A DNA stretch of 64,000 bases, from the NCBI GenBank assembly GCA_937868095.1, contig CALMLO010000032.1, forward strand, positions 62,001 to 126,000, read 5' to 3'. A program made the position numbers and the translations under genes. Source of the stretch: an uncultured Phycisphaerales bacterium (GTDB taxonomy: Bacteria > Planctomycetota > Phycisphaerae > Sedimentisphaerales > Anaerohalosphaeraceae). The notes beneath the pieces were generated by a model. It did no database searches. It saw only the letters and a list, made by a program, of their open reading frames with translations, and was not told the DNA's origin. Of this stretch, positions 26,230 through 35,368 are shown piece by piece; the stretch's first letter is position 1; each line of letters opens with the position of its first letter.

Positions 26230-27144
26230 TTATCGCCGCAGTTCGGGCAAGTCGGGCTCTATGTGCACGACGACATTGACCGGCTGAGGGAGCAGATTGT
26301 GCAGAGCATTTTCCAATTGTTGGGAAATGTTGTGGGCCTCGGTGATGGTCAATTGGGGGTCTACGAGGATATGAACATCCAGAAAGATTTCCCGTCCGAC
26401 CCGTCGGGTGCGGAGTTGATGCCATTGGGCAATCTGGGGCTGGGCGGCCAGAATGGTTTCAATCTGACGGAGGGTCTGCTGGTCAACGGCTTTTTCGCTG
26501 AATTCGCTGAGACAATCCCTCAAAATGCTTAGGGCCACAAGCAAAATCATTACACCGACAACCAAAGCGGCCAGAGAGTCGCCGTAGGGATAATTCCAGA
26601 AGCGGGCGGAGGCAGCCCCGATGAGAACGGCAACGGAACTGAAGGCATCGCTTCGATGGTGCCATGCGTTGGCATAAACGGTTGCGCTATGACAGCGGAT
26701 GGCAACGCGGCGTGTCATTTGATAGAGGATTTCTTTAGAAACGATGGAAAGGGCGGCAATCCAAAGGACTACCATCGGCATGGCGGGTGCCGGCTCCGGC
26801 GCAGCAGACAGACGAGCGATTTCCACAGCAGCTTCGTACATCATTGCCCCACCGACAATCCCTAAAATCAAAGCGATAAAGGCAGTTGCAAATGTTTCCA
26901 GCCGTCCATGACCGAAGGGGTGGGAACTGTCCGGCTCCTTCGAGCCCCAACGAACACCGACCAGAACGGCAATATCCGTCAGCAGGTCGGATAGGGAATG
27001 AATGCCGTCGGCCACCAGTGCCATCGAGCCGGCCCAGAGTCCTACAGCGACTTTTAAGATTACCAGCAGGACGTTGAGCCAAAGTCCCAGAAAGGTGATG
27101 CGGCGAATAGCCGGATTATCTTTGGCAAGGTTCGGGTTTGTCAT
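26230..27144 (-). CDS. Cation diffusion facilitator (CDF) metal transporter
   Basis: This 304-residue inner-membrane protein is a CDF exporter of divalent metals (Zn, Fe, Co or Mn) driven by proton antiport. Six membrane helices fit residues about 15-215. The metal site in helix 2 is HSLSDLLTD, and the loop HPFGHGRLET is the CDF signature. The cytoplasmic C-terminal domain (about 215-304) has the ferredoxin-like fold with HILVDPQLTITEAHNI. The ATG overlaps the stop of glmM (ATGA), so the two are coupled. The HxxxD site in helix 2 fits Zn/Fe rather than the DxxxD of Mn types, but this is tentative. Confidence 0.9.
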   Translation of the reverse strand: MTNPNLAKDNPAIRRITFLGLWLNVLLVILKVAVGLWAGSMALVADGIHSLSDLLTDIAVLVGVRWGSKEPDSSHPFGHGRLETFATAFIALILGIVGGAMMYEAAVEIARLSAAPEPAPAMPMVVLWIAALSIVSKEILYQMTRRVAIRCHSATVYANAWHHRSDAFSSVAVLIGAASARFWNYPYGDSLAALVVGVMILLVALSILRDCLSEFSEKAVDQQTLRQIETILAAQPQIAQWHQLRTRRVGREIFLDVHILVDPQLTITEAHNISQQLENALHNLLPQPVNVVVHIEPDLPELRR

Positions 27145-28520
27145 TTCAGAACACCTTTACAAATAGATTCTATTTTTTGCCGGATGTTCTGTGCGGCTTG
27201 CGGAGTCTGAGTTTCGAAAATGATGCGGACGATTGGTTCGGTATTGCTGGTGCGGATGTGAATCCAGCCCTCCGGCAGGTCGAGGCAGCAGCCGTCTCGG
27301 GTGTCTATGCGGGCTGTTGGAAATGCGGAGCGTACCTGTTCGATGAGGGCAAGGGCCTGGTTTCGGTCGGCGTTGTATTTGAGTTTTACCATTTCGTAGT
27401 GTCCGATTTCTTGGACGAGCGAATGGACGGACTTGCCGGTATCGGCCATCCGCTGAAGAACCAGGGCCATTGCAACCAGACTGTCTCGGATTGGGCCTAC
27501 CCGCAGGTCTATTACCCCGCCGTTGCCTTCTCCGCCGATGATGCATTGATGCTCGAGCATGGCCTGGGCGACGTGGGCTTCCCCGACAGGGGTTCGGATG
27601 ACGGTGCCGCCGAATCGGGCGGCGATGTTGTCAATCATTCTTGAGGTGGATAGATTGGCAGCGGCTTTGCCGCCGGGGCATTCTGAAAAGCGCTGCAGGG
27701 CTGCCAGGGCGAGTGTGTATTCTTCACCGATGCAGGTTCCATTTTCATCGACAATGGCCAGCCGGTCGGCGTCGGGGTCCTGGGCGAAGCCGATGTCGGC
27801 ACCGGTCTGGCGGACCTTTTCGCAGAGGGATTGAAGGTTTTCCTGAATCGGTTCGGGATTGCGGGCGAAAAGCCCTGTCGGCTCAAGGTTCATTCCGATG
27901 ACCTGGCAGCCCAGCGTCTCCAGAAGCTGTTTTGCTTCGGGTCCGCCGGCTCCGTTGACGCTGTCGAGCACAACGGTGTACCGCCGCTGTCGGATGAGGG
28001 CGGGATTGACGATGGAAAGGACTTTTTGGACATGGATGGCGGCGGCTTGTGTGTTGGCGGAGATGGTGCCGCAGCGAACTGCATTGACATAGTGAATTTG
28101 TTTTTCGAGAAAGCGGCGGCGGATCTGGTCGGCAAGCGGATAGGGCGGGGCGATGCCGTTGTCCAGAAGCAGTTTGATGCCGTTGTATTCGATGGGGTTG
28201 TGGCTGGCGGTAATGACAGCGCCGCCCTGACAGCCCAGATGACGCACCATAATCCCTACGGCCGGCGTAGAACAAATGCCCAAATCAATCTCATCGACGC
28301 CGGTGCTGCATAAACCGGCTGAGAAGGCAGCGGCCAGCATTGTTCCGCTGATGCGGGAATCTCTTCCCAACGCGACGGCGGGCTTGCGGGCGGAGTCTGT
28401 CCAGCGTTCCCGCAGGAATGTTCCAAAGGCGGCTCCGTAAGAAGCAGCCGTTTCCGGAAAAAGATTTTCCCCGATAAGTCCCCGCATTCCGCTGATGCTG
28501 ATAATCAACTCCTGTGCCAT
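27141..28520 (-). CDS. glmM: Phosphoglucosamine mutase / phosphohexomutase
   Basis: This 459-residue protein is an alpha-D-phosphohexomutase. The active phosphoserine loop is ITASHNPIEYNGIKL. The metal loop is DPDADRLAI, and the sugar-binding loop is GGEGNGG near residue 325. The phosphate-binding tail is RTSNTEPIVRII. The N-terminal SGMRGLIGENL matches the GlmM/ManB start. GlmM makes glucosamine-1-phosphate for peptidoglycan and LPS; a phosphomannomutase activity cannot be excluded, since the EGNGG loop occurs in several subgroups. Confidence 0.82.
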   Translation of the reverse strand: MAQELIISISGMRGLIGENLFPETAASYGAAFGTFLRERWTDSARKPAVALGRDSRISGTMLAAAFSAGLCSTGVDEIDLGICSTPAVGIMVRHLGCQGGAVITASHNPIEYNGIKLLLDNGIAPPYPLADQIRRRFLEKQIHYVNAVRCGTISANTQAAAIHVQKVLSIVNPALIRQRRYTVVLDSVNGAGGPEAKQLLETLGCQVIGMNLEPTGLFARNPEPIQENLQSLCEKVRQTGADIGFAQDPDADRLAIVDENGTCIGEEYTLALAALQRFSECPGGKAAANLSTSRMIDNIAARFGGTVIRTPVGEAHVAQAMLEHQCIIGGEGNGGVIDLRVGPIRDSLVAMALVLQRMADTGKSVHSLVQEIGHYEMVKLKYNADRNQALALIEQVRSAFPTARIDTRDGCCLDLPEGWIHIRTSNTEPIVRIIFETQTPQAAQNIRQKIESICKGVLK

Positions 28521-28728
28521 TGCTGTCTGCTCGCTCTATTCAGTTTGTGTTCTGTTTGTCCGCAGGTAAAAAGCCGATTTGCTTTCATTATTATATCGAG
28601 TTTCTGTTCTTTTAATACCTTTTTTTGCACCTTTTCATGCAGGAAAAAGCCGGCGGGACGGGGCAGGTGCCTGTTTTGGGGATGGAAAATAATGAATTTG
28701 AGGGGTGAAAATTTCCTGGAAAATTATG

Positions 28729-28757
28729 TTGCGGGTTTTCCTGATTGCTGGGATAAT
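28729..28757 (+). promoter_or_regulatory. Candidate promoter for the zinc-ribbon/RNase H genes
   Basis: TTGCGG (28729-28734), 17 bases, GATAAT (28752-28757). The region 28521-28728 between the divergent genes shows nothing else except a TATAAT on the minus strand (28590-28595) that could serve glmM but has no clear -35. Confidence 0.45.
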
Positions 28758-28808
28758 CGTACTCTTTCTTTTTGAGTGGAACTTTACCAATTTCAGAGAG
28801 GGACGTTG

Positions 28809-29543
28809 ATGGGACCGATTTTAGAGGGCTTACTTAAGCTCCAACGGATCGAAAATCGCTTACGTGCAGTCAAAACCAAATTAGCCCGCAGTCGTCGAAG
28901 TGTGCTCTTTCAAGAAAATCAGTTGCGAACCCTGCAAAGTGCTCTGGAAGCCAAGCAGGAAGAAATTAAGATGACGCGGCTTCAGGCGGATCGCCTGGAG
29001 CTGGAACTGAAAGAACGCGACACTGCCATCGCCAAACTCCGCTCTCAACTCAATTTAGCCCGCACCAACAAAGAATATTCTGCCATCCTTACCGAACTGA
29101 ACACTGCCAAAGCCGATGTTGTCAAACTGGAAAATCAAATTCTTGAATTGATGAAGAATCTGGAAACCGACCAGGCCGCTTGTGATGAGATTCAAAAGCA
29201 AATTGAGGAGCAGAAGGCCCATGTAGAGCAGGTTCGCGCCGAAGCAGAGCGGAAAGCAGCTGAATATCAGAAAGAGATTGACGCGATTCAGGCCGAGTGG
29301 GATGAAGCGGCTCGGCAGATTCCGAAGGAAGTGCTGGATCTTTTTGTCCGGGTGGCGGAAACATACGAGGGAGAAGCCATGGCGGCCATTGAGCAGTCTG
29401 ACGAAAATTCGTCGTACAGCTGCGGGGGGTGTTTTATGGGGCTTCCGGCGGAGATGGTTAACGTTCTGACGACTAAGGATGAACTTTTGCGTTGTCCCAA
29501 TTGCACGCGGATACTGTATCTGAAAGACATCGGTTTCGAATAA
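28809..29543 (+). CDS. Coiled-coil protein with C-terminal C4 zinc ribbon
   Basis: This 244-residue protein is almost all coiled coil from residue 10 to 185 (heptads of Leu, Glu, Lys and Gln). It ends in a C4 zinc ribbon, SCGGCFMGLP then LRCPNCTRILYL. This matches the CT398-like/zf-RING_7 family, a conserved bacterial family. In Chlamydia the homologue CT398 has been linked to sigma-54 and type III secretion components. The start at 28809 has GAGGGA about 6 bases upstream. It lies just before the RNase H-PurN fusion gene. Its partner here is unknown. Confidence 0.82.
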   Translation: MGPILEGLLKLQRIENRLRAVKTKLARSRRSVLFQENQLRTLQSALEAKQEEIKMTRLQADRLELELKERDTAIAKLRSQLNLARTNKEYSAILTELNTAKADVVKLENQILELMKNLETDQAACDEIQKQIEEQKAHVEQVRAEAERKAAEYQKEIDAIQAEWDEAARQIPKEVLDLFVRVAETYEGEAMAAIEQSDENSSYSCGGCFMGLPAEMVNVLTTKDELLRCPNCTRILYLKDIGFE

Positions 29544-29570
29544 TTTTTTGTTTGAGGGGCAATCTTTGTT

Positions 29571-30650
29571 ATGGGCTGTTCAGAGGCAGGGAAAATTGTT
29601 CATCTCTATACGGATGGGGGCAGCCGCGGCAATCCCGGCCCGGGCGGGGCGGGGTATCTTCTGCAAACGCCGGCCGGCAAGCTGCTGGAGAGCAAGGCGT
29701 TTTTCCTTCCGGAGACAACCAATAACGCAGCTGAGTATTCTGCTGTGCTGAAAGGGCTGGAAGCCGCACGGCGGCTGGGGGCTCAGGAGGTTGTCTTGTA
29801 CAGCGACAGCGAACTGCTTGTGCGTCAACTGGGCGGCCAATACAAAGTTAAGAGTGAGCATCTCAAAAAACTGTATGCGGCGTGTATGGAGCAGCTGGCC
29901 GGATTTCGCCGATGGACGGCGGAACATATTCCGCGGGAGAAAAATACACTGGCTGACCGCTTGGTTAATGAGGCCATGGATTTGAAGCGGGACATTGTCC
30001 GGGAGGAGGTCCGGCAGAATATTAAGCCGGTTCGGCTTGGGATTTTGCTCAGCGGCGGGGGTCGGACCATGGTCAATCTGCATCAGGAGATTCAGGCGGG
30101 TCGGCTTCCGGCAGAAATCGTGCTGGTCATCAGCTCTCGTTCGACGGCGGCTGGTGTCGAGCGTGCGCGTGAAATCGGCTTGGAGCCGGTGATTGTTTGC
30201 CGAAAGGATTTTGCGGATATTCAGTCCTTCAGCCGGCGGATTGCCGAGGAACTGGACAAGGCAAAGGTGGAGCTGGTTGTGCAGGCGGGCTGGCTATGTC
30301 TGTGGGAGATTCCTTCGCAGTATGAGAACCGGGTGATGAATATTCATCCAGCACTGCTGCCGAGTTTTGGAGGCAAGGGGATGTGGGGCCATCACGTGCA
30401 CGAGGCAGTGCTGAAAGCCGGCTGCAAGGTGAGCGGCTGTACAGTACATTTCTGCACGAGTGAATATGATGCCGGTCCGATTATTATCCAGCGATGCTGT
30501 CCGGTGCTGGACGACGATGATGCGGACAGTTTGGCTGCGAGGGTTTTTAAGGAGGAATGCATTGCCTACCCGGAAGCCATTCGGCTGTTTGCTGCCGGCA
30601 AGCTGATTGTCAAAAACGGCAGGGTCTATACCCGTTCCATTCCCTCTTAA
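29571..30650 (+). CDS. RNase HI domain fused to phosphoribosylglycinamide formyltransferase (PurN)
   Basis: This 359-residue protein combines two unrelated enzymes. Residues 1-140 are an RNase HI domain with all four catalytic acids: D15 in YTDGGSRGNPG, E55 in NNAAEYSAVL, D79 in LYSDSEL and D129 in NTLADRLVNEA. Residues 153-350 are PurN, the folate-dependent formyltransferase of purine synthesis, with N257 and H259 in NIHPALLPSF and D300 in EYDAGPII. The PurN phosphate loop is SGGGRTMVNL, where the family usually has SG-GSNLQ, so GAR binding may differ. Both halves look active. The reason for joining RNA-DNA hybrid cleavage to purine synthesis is not known. Confidence 0.88.
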   Translation: MGCSEAGKIVHLYTDGGSRGNPGPGGAGYLLQTPAGKLLESKAFFLPETTNNAAEYSAVLKGLEAARRLGAQEVVLYSDSELLVRQLGGQYKVKSEHLKKLYAACMEQLAGFRRWTAEHIPREKNTLADRLVNEAMDLKRDIVREEVRQNIKPVRLGILLSGGGRTMVNLHQEIQAGRLPAEIVLVISSRSTAAGVERAREIGLEPVIVCRKDFADIQSFSRRIAEELDKAKVELVVQAGWLCLWEIPSQYENRVMNIHPALLPSFGGKGMWGHHVHEAVLKAGCKVSGCTVHFCTSEYDAGPIIIQRCCPVLDDDDADSLAARVFKEECIAYPEAIRLFAAGKLIVKNGRVYTRSIPS

Positions 30651-30704
30651 CCGAGTCGTTTTCTCCAATATCCCTTTTCTGTACATTCTGTACATTTTTT
30701 GAAG

Positions 30705-30732
30705 TTGCAACTCTTTTAAAAATGTTTATACT
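30705..30732 (+). promoter_or_regulatory. Candidate promoter of rnk
   Basis: TTGCAA (30705-30710), a 16-base spacer and TATACT (30727-30732), 33 bases before the ATG. Confidence 0.5.
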
Positions 30733-30765
30733 GGGTAAGGTTTTGAAACTATTCGGGAGTCTGCC

Positions 30766-31185
30766 ATGGCAAAGAGGAGAACACTGTATATTACCCAGTT
30801 TGACAAGGAACGGCTCGAAGAGCTTATGGGGGTAGCCAGATTTTTTGGAGGGTCCTCCCGAGCGGACTTGCAGGATCTGGAGGAAGAGATGAAACGAGCT
30901 CATATCGTTTCTCCTCAGGAGATTCCCTCGGATGTGGTGACAATGAATTCTCAAGTTCTTCTGTGCGACATTGATACATTGGAAACAATGACCTATACCC
31001 TTGTCTTTCCTAAAGATGCGGATATTGATTCGGGTGCGATTTCTGTTTTGGCGCCTGTAGGGACAGCGATTCTGGGTTATCGGCAGGGGGATATTGTCGA
31101 ATGGCCGGTTCCGTCAGGAATCCGTCGTTTGCGGATTGAAAAAGTCCTCTATCAGCCCGAAGCTGCCGGCGACTATACGCTGTAG
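30766..31185 (+). CDS. rnk: Rnk/GreA-C-terminal-domain regulator
   Basis: This 139-residue protein matches Rnk, a Gre-fold protein that binds RNA polymerase. A short N-terminal coiled coil (about residues 8-50) is followed by the GreA/GreB C-terminal FKBP-like domain. Family blocks are IPSDVVTMNSQVLLCD, TLVFPKDAD, ISVLAPVGTAILGY and GDIVEWPVPSG. The coiled coil is too short for transcript cleavage in the RNA polymerase channel, as in Rnk. It has its own likely promoter. Rnk in E. coli was named for its effect on nucleoside diphosphate kinase levels. Confidence 0.85.
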   Translation: MAKRRTLYITQFDKERLEELMGVARFFGGSSRADLQDLEEEMKRAHIVSPQEIPSDVVTMNSQVLLCDIDTLETMTYTLVFPKDADIDSGAISVLAPVGTAILGYRQGDIVEWPVPSGIRRLRIEKVLYQPEAAGDYTL

Positions 31186-31318
31186 GTGCGGGCGTTTGGT
31201 GCTGAAAAGGGTGTTTTGGGTATCTCTGCTGTCTGGCGGTGTTTGCTGACAAATTTCAAACCAGTTCAAGGGAAAAGCAGTACAATCAACAGGCAAGTTT
31301 TGCACGTTGGAATGGCAG

Positions 31319-31347
31319 TTGCATAGTCAGGGATTGTTCAGTAGAAT
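31319..31347 (+). promoter_or_regulatory. Candidate promoter of clpX
   Basis: TTGCAT (31319-31324), 17 bases, TAGAAT (31342-31347), about 48 bases before the clpX ATG. Confidence 0.45.
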
Positions 31348-31394
31348 AATTCTGGTGTTTTTAGCCGAGAGCAATATTAAAACGGAGTTCATAA

Positions 31395-32666
31395 ATGGCT
31401 AAGTCCTCTAATTCCGGAAGAACCCGGGAGATGTGCAGTTTTTGCGGACGAGTGAAGCGTCCGACGGATGCTTTTGTAGCTGGTCCGGCGGGGGTGTTTA
31501 TCTGCTCGGATTGTGTGGAATTGTGCTACAACATTGTCCGGCAGGAGCAGCGTCGTCAGGGTCTGTCTTCGGCGGTGCTTGAGGAGGTTCCCAAGCCGCG
31601 TGAAATCAAGGAGTTTTTGGATCAGTATGTAATCGGGCAGGAAAGGGCTAAAAAGGCCCTTTCGGTGGCGGTTCACAATCATTATAAGCGGCTTGTGCAT
31701 ACCGACAGCAATGACGATGAAGTGGAGATCGACAAGTCCAATATTCTTTTGATTGGTCCGACCGGATCCGGGAAAACACTGCTGGCTCGGACGCTGGCGC
31801 GGGTGCTGAATGTTCCGTTTGCGATTTGTGACGCAACGACGGTGACAGAGGCCGGCTATGTAGGGGAGGATGTGGAGAACTTTCTGCTTCGTCTTCTTCA
31901 GGCGGCTGATTTTGATATAGAAGCGGCCCAGCGCGGCATTGTGTATGTGGATGAAATCGACAAAATTGGCAAAACTACACAAAACATATCGATAACCCGT
32001 GATGTTTCGGGCGAAGGGGTGCAACAGGCCCTTTTGAAGATGCTCGAAGGGACGATTGCGAATGTGCCGCCGCAGGGGGGGCGGAAACATCCGGAACAGG
32101 CCTATATTCAGATAGATACGAGCCATATCCTCTTTATTTGCGGGGGGACGTTTATCGGTCTGGAGAACATTATTAAGAAACGTCTTGGGAAAAAACTGAT
32201 TGGTTTTGGTTCGGAGTCGGAAGGTCAGCACGATAAAAAGACTGATTATTCGGAGATTATTTCCCAGGTTACCCCGGAAGATATCATTGAATTCGGAATG
32301 ATTCCGGAGTTTGTTGGTCGGCTTCCGATTATTACGACGCTTTCGGCTTTGGATGAAGAGGCCCTTGTGGATATTTTGACCAAGCCGAAAAATGCGTTGG
32401 TTAAGCAGTATCAGAAACTTTTTGAGATGGAAAATGCTGAATTGACGTTTACGGATGAGGCGCTTCGGCTGCTGGCCAAGAAGGCGATGAAACGGGATAC
32501 AGGGGCGAGGGCTTTGAGGGCGATTGTGGAGGATTTAATGCTTGATTTGATGTATCGTCTGCCGGAAGAGCCCAAACCGGGCAACTATGTTGTCACGCCG
32601 GAGGTAGTGGAAGGGAAGGCGGATTTGTTTGCCGTCTCCTCAAAAAAGAAGAGGGAGTCCGCTTAG
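31395..32666 (+). CDS. clpX: ATP-dependent Clp protease ATP-binding subunit ClpX
   Basis: This 423-residue AAA+ unfoldase feeds tagged proteins to ClpP. The N-terminal zinc-binding domain has C14, C17, C37 and C40 (CSFCGR...CSDC). The ATPase core has Walker A GPTGSGKT near residue 120, [15 protein letters not shown], the Walker B region VDEIDKI, and [13 protein letters not shown] as sensor/box region. The pore loop GYVG is present. The length is standard. No clpP or tig gene is next to it, unlike the common tig-clpP-clpX order. GGAG precedes the ATG by about 8 bases. Confidence 0.97.
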   Translation: MAKSSNSGRTREMCSFCGRVKRPTDAFVAGPAGVFICSDCVELCYNIVRQEQRRQGLSSAVLEEVPKPREIKEFLDQYVIGQERAKKALSVAVHNHYKRLVHTDSNDDEVEIDKSNILLIGPTGSGKTLLARTLARVLNVPFAICDATTVTEAGYVGEDVENFLLRLLQAADFDIEAAQRGIVYVDEIDKIGKTTQNISITRDVSGEGVQQALLKMLEGTIANVPPQGGRKHPEQAYIQIDTSHILFICGGTFIGLENIIKKRLGKKLIGFGSESEGQHDKKTDYSEIISQVTPEDIIEFGMIPEFVGRLPIITTLSALDEEALVDILTKPKNALVKQYQKLFEMENAELTFTDEALRLLAKKAMKRDTGARALRAIVEDLMLDLMYRLPEEPKPGNYVVTPEVVEGKADLFAVSSKKKRESA

Positions 32667-32721
32667 TCTGCATTTCAGACGTTTTTGTCTGTAATATTTT
32701 TGTATGGAAAACTGACACGGG

Positions 32722-32767
32722 GTTAAGAAGGCCGATTAGTTTTTTGGCTTTCTAACTCCTTTTTTTT
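32722..32767 (+). terminator. Rho-independent terminator after clpX
   Basis: GTTAAGAAGGCC (32722-32733) pairs with GGCTTTCTAAC (32746-32756) with one bulge and a wobble pair, and is followed by a T-tract (32760-32767). A smaller hairpin GTCTG/CAGAC with a T-run lies just upstream at 32666-32686. Confidence 0.6.
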
Positions 32768-32811
32768 GCAAAATCTGCGTTTTTTGGTCAAAAATTCACT
32801 TTTTTTCTCTA

Positions 32812-32827
32812 TGGCACGTCAATTGCA
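32812..32827 (+). promoter_or_regulatory. Sigma-54 promoter of the flagellar operon
   Basis: TGGCACG (32812-32818), four bases, TTGCA (32823-32827) is a full match to the -24/-12 consensus, with the invariant GG and GC exactly 10 bases apart. The predicted start is near 32838 and the first gene starts at 32894. A sigma-54 activator is encoded in the third gene of the operon. Confidence 0.88.
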
Positions 32828-32893
32828 CGCTTTGGAGCCGGAGTGTATTGCGCCTCTATTGAGGCATAGAAGACGAAATCTATAGGGAATTCG

Positions 32894-35368
32894 ATGTCGG
32901 AGAAGAATAACTCCAAGAGAACCCCTTACGAGCTGTTTGCCAGCCCGATAGCCGCCGAGGTGCGGGAGCAGGAACTTTTTGCCGGCAAAGCTCCTCGCAA
33001 GGAAAGCCCCGCCAGTCCAAGCGGAGGAAGTTCGCCCGCGTTATCATCGGGGGCGCCCGCTGTTCCGGCCGGCCGGCAATGGTTCTGGATGCTGTTTTTG
33101 CTGGTGTTCAATTCCTTGATGGTTGGCGGGATTGTGTGTTATCTCTTTTTTGCGGGGGCGGGCAGAAGCCCCCGCCAGCCGGCGGAGAACACTGCCGAGA
33201 TGCCGGTTGCGGAAGATTCTGAACCGGCAACTGTGAAACTGCCTAAAATCGAGCAAGAATCGATGGATCCGTCGATTTTGATGCGAAGCATTCATTTGAG
33301 CAAACTCACGCAGCAATCCCTCGATGAGTCGGTTTCTCTTCGTTCGGCGGAGGAACTTTATCGGGCAAAAGATTATTTTAAGGCCTGTTATGTTTTCGGG
33401 CAGCTTCGTGAAAATCTGATGAAGAATAATCCTGCGGATGCCTGCCTGGATGACTATCTGACACTGAAGATGGCTCTTTGTCTTCAGAAAACGCAGGAGC
33501 AGGAACTGATGACAGCGCTGTTTATGCAGGCGGTGGAAAGCCGTTCGCCGGTGGTTCGGGCGCTGGCTTATTATTATTTGTGTTTTCTGCAGATGCACAA
33601 TCGGCAGTATCTGGAGGCCCGCAAGAGTGCCTATCGTACCTTGGCGCTGGTATCGGCGTTCGATGAGACGATGCCGGCGACGGTGGAATCGGACTGCTAT
33701 TTTGCGGCGGCGGAAGCCCTGCTGCGGTATGTGCTCAAACTGAGCGGTGAGACGGACATACTTCCCGGGCCGCTGTGGTCGGATACCATTCCGATTGCGG
33801 AGGTGCCGCTGGAAGATGTTGAGATGCTGAAGGCATTTTTGATGCGGGGCTTTGAGGAAATCCATGAAGGGGCTGTCGGTCCGAAGATTGTCTATCGTCC
33901 GCAAAGGGAGCCGGGGGCGTCGTGGACGGGGGTGTGTCTGAGGTCTCCGCTGGAAGAGGTGCTGTGGAAATATAGTTCGGCGGCTGGGCTGAATCTGCAG
34001 TGGGCTGCTTCGGATGCGGCCCTTCGGCGGCGTCCTGTAACGCTGTATCTGCCGGCAACGGCAGGGACCTATCTGGCGGAAGTGGCGGTTGGCAGTACAG
34101 GGCTTATGTGGCGATATGACGGCGAGTCGGCTTTGCTTTATGATCCGGAAACCTATACGGACTTTGAAGAGCATAAGTCCGTTCTGCTGGCGGAAAGCGT
34201 GGCGGTCTGGCAGCGGTTTCTGCTTCGCTATCGCGGGGAGCATCGGGCTCCGAATGCCCATTATGCCCTGGGTGTTTTGTATGCAATGCAGGAGCAGCTT
34301 GCGACGGCTTTGGGAGAGTTCAAACTGGTGAGTTCCCAATATCCGCATCATCCGCTGGCTTCTTATGCGCTGGCCTATTCAGGCAGACTGCGGACGCGGC
34401 TGGGGGATTTTGAGGGGGCCCGCACTGACTTGAATGATTTGGTCGTTCAGTATCCGGAGAGTCGGATTGCGGATGAGGCGTGGCTGTATCTGGCGGAGGT
34501 GTCTGCAGAGAAGGGGATGTGTGAAGAGTCGCTGCGTTTGTTTGAGAAGGTTTATCGGATGAATTTTACTCCTTCGGTGCGCTGCCGTGCGGCCTACGGG
34601 CTGGGCCGGTGTGCGTTTGAAACCGGCGACTATGACCAAGCCCAACGGTGGCTGAATGAGGCCATTGACCTGATGGAGCAGGAGGACAACAGCCGGCTTG
34701 GCGCCGCCTTATATCTGCTGGGCCGGATTTGCATGAAGCAGAAAAATTATGATATGGCATCCAGGGCTTTGCGGGCGGCTTTGGCCAGACATCTGTCGCC
34801 GGAAGAGGCATTTGATGTGACGATGGAACTGGCTGAAGCCAAGGCGGCTCAGCATCGCTATGCAGAGGCGTTAGAGATTCTGGACGGGCTTTCTGAATCG
34901 CGGCTGAGTCAAAAGCAGGTCTGTGATGTGATGCTGTTTCGCAGCCGGATTCTGCGGGAAATAGATTTGGCTGAATCGGCAATTTCTCAGCTGCGTCGGA
35001 AACGGGAGTTTATTGCAGACGCCGGTCAGCGTGCCCGCCTCCAGGTGGAGCTGGCCCGGTGCTATCTTCAGACGGAGGATTTTTCAGAGGCAGAAAAAGA
35101 ATTGACCGCTGCGATGTATGATTTAGAGGGCCGAGAGGAGATGGTAGAACTTATGCTGCTGCTGGCGGAAACGGCATATCGGCGAGGGCGGCCTGTAATG
35201 GCTGAAGAACTCTGTCGGCAGATTTTGACTATGGAAGAGGCCCAGCCGGCGATTCGCCGCGGGGTTTTTGTGCTGCTGGGCCGGCTGTATGAAGAGCGGA
35301 AGCAGTTTTTGGAGGCCGCCCTGGCCTATGGAGGGATTCTGCCGGTCCAAGAAGGAGGGGCTCAATGA
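32894..35368 (+). CDS. Membrane-anchored TPR protein, first gene of the flagellar operon
   Basis: This 824-residue protein has a short cytoplasmic N-terminus rich in Pro/Ser and one membrane helix (about residues 57-83, starting WFWMLFLLVFNSLMVGG); the rest would be outside the inner membrane. Many TPR-like helical repeats cover roughly 120-270 and 435-820. Between them a segment (LEEVLWKYSSAAGLNLQW to ALLYDP, about 355-410) resembles the small STN-type domain found in secretins. No known flagellar gene matches. Being first in a sigma-54-driven flagellar operon, it could be a periplasmic motor scaffold comparable in kind to the TPR proteins PflA/PflB of Campylobacter; this is inference. Confidence 0.75.
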   Translation: MSEKNNSKRTPYELFASPIAAEVREQELFAGKAPRKESPASPSGGSSPALSSGAPAVPAGRQWFWMLFLLVFNSLMVGGIVCYLFFAGAGRSPRQPAENTAEMPVAEDSEPATVKLPKIEQESMDPSILMRSIHLSKLTQQSLDESVSLRSAEELYRAKDYFKACYVFGQLRENLMKNNPADACLDDYLTLKMALCLQKTQEQELMTALFMQAVESRSPVVRALAYYYLCFLQMHNRQYLEARKSAYRTLALVSAFDETMPATVESDCYFAAAEALLRYVLKLSGETDILPGPLWSDTIPIAEVPLEDVEMLKAFLMRGFEEIHEGAVGPKIVYRPQREPGASWTGVCLRSPLEEVLWKYSSAAGLNLQWAASDAALRRRPVTLYLPATAGTYLAEVAVGSTGLMWRYDGESALLYDPETYTDFEEHKSVLLAESVAVWQRFLLRYRGEHRAPNAHYALGVLYAMQEQLATALGEFKLVSSQYPHHPLASYALAYSGRLRTRLGDFEGARTDLNDLVVQYPESRIADEAWLYLAEVSAEKGMCEESLRLFEKVYRMNFTPSVRCRAAYGLGRCAFETGDYDQAQRWLNEAIDLMEQEDNSRLGAALYLLGRICMKQKNYDMASRALRAALARHLSPEEAFDVTMELAEAKAAQHRYAEALEILDGLSESRLSQKQVCDVMLFRSRILREIDLAESAISQLRRKREFIADAGQRARLQVELARCYLQTEDFSEAEKELTAAMYDLEGREEMVELMLLLAETAYRRGRPVMAEELCRQILTMEEAQPAIRRGVFVLLGRLYEERKQFLEAALAYGGILPVQEGGAQ

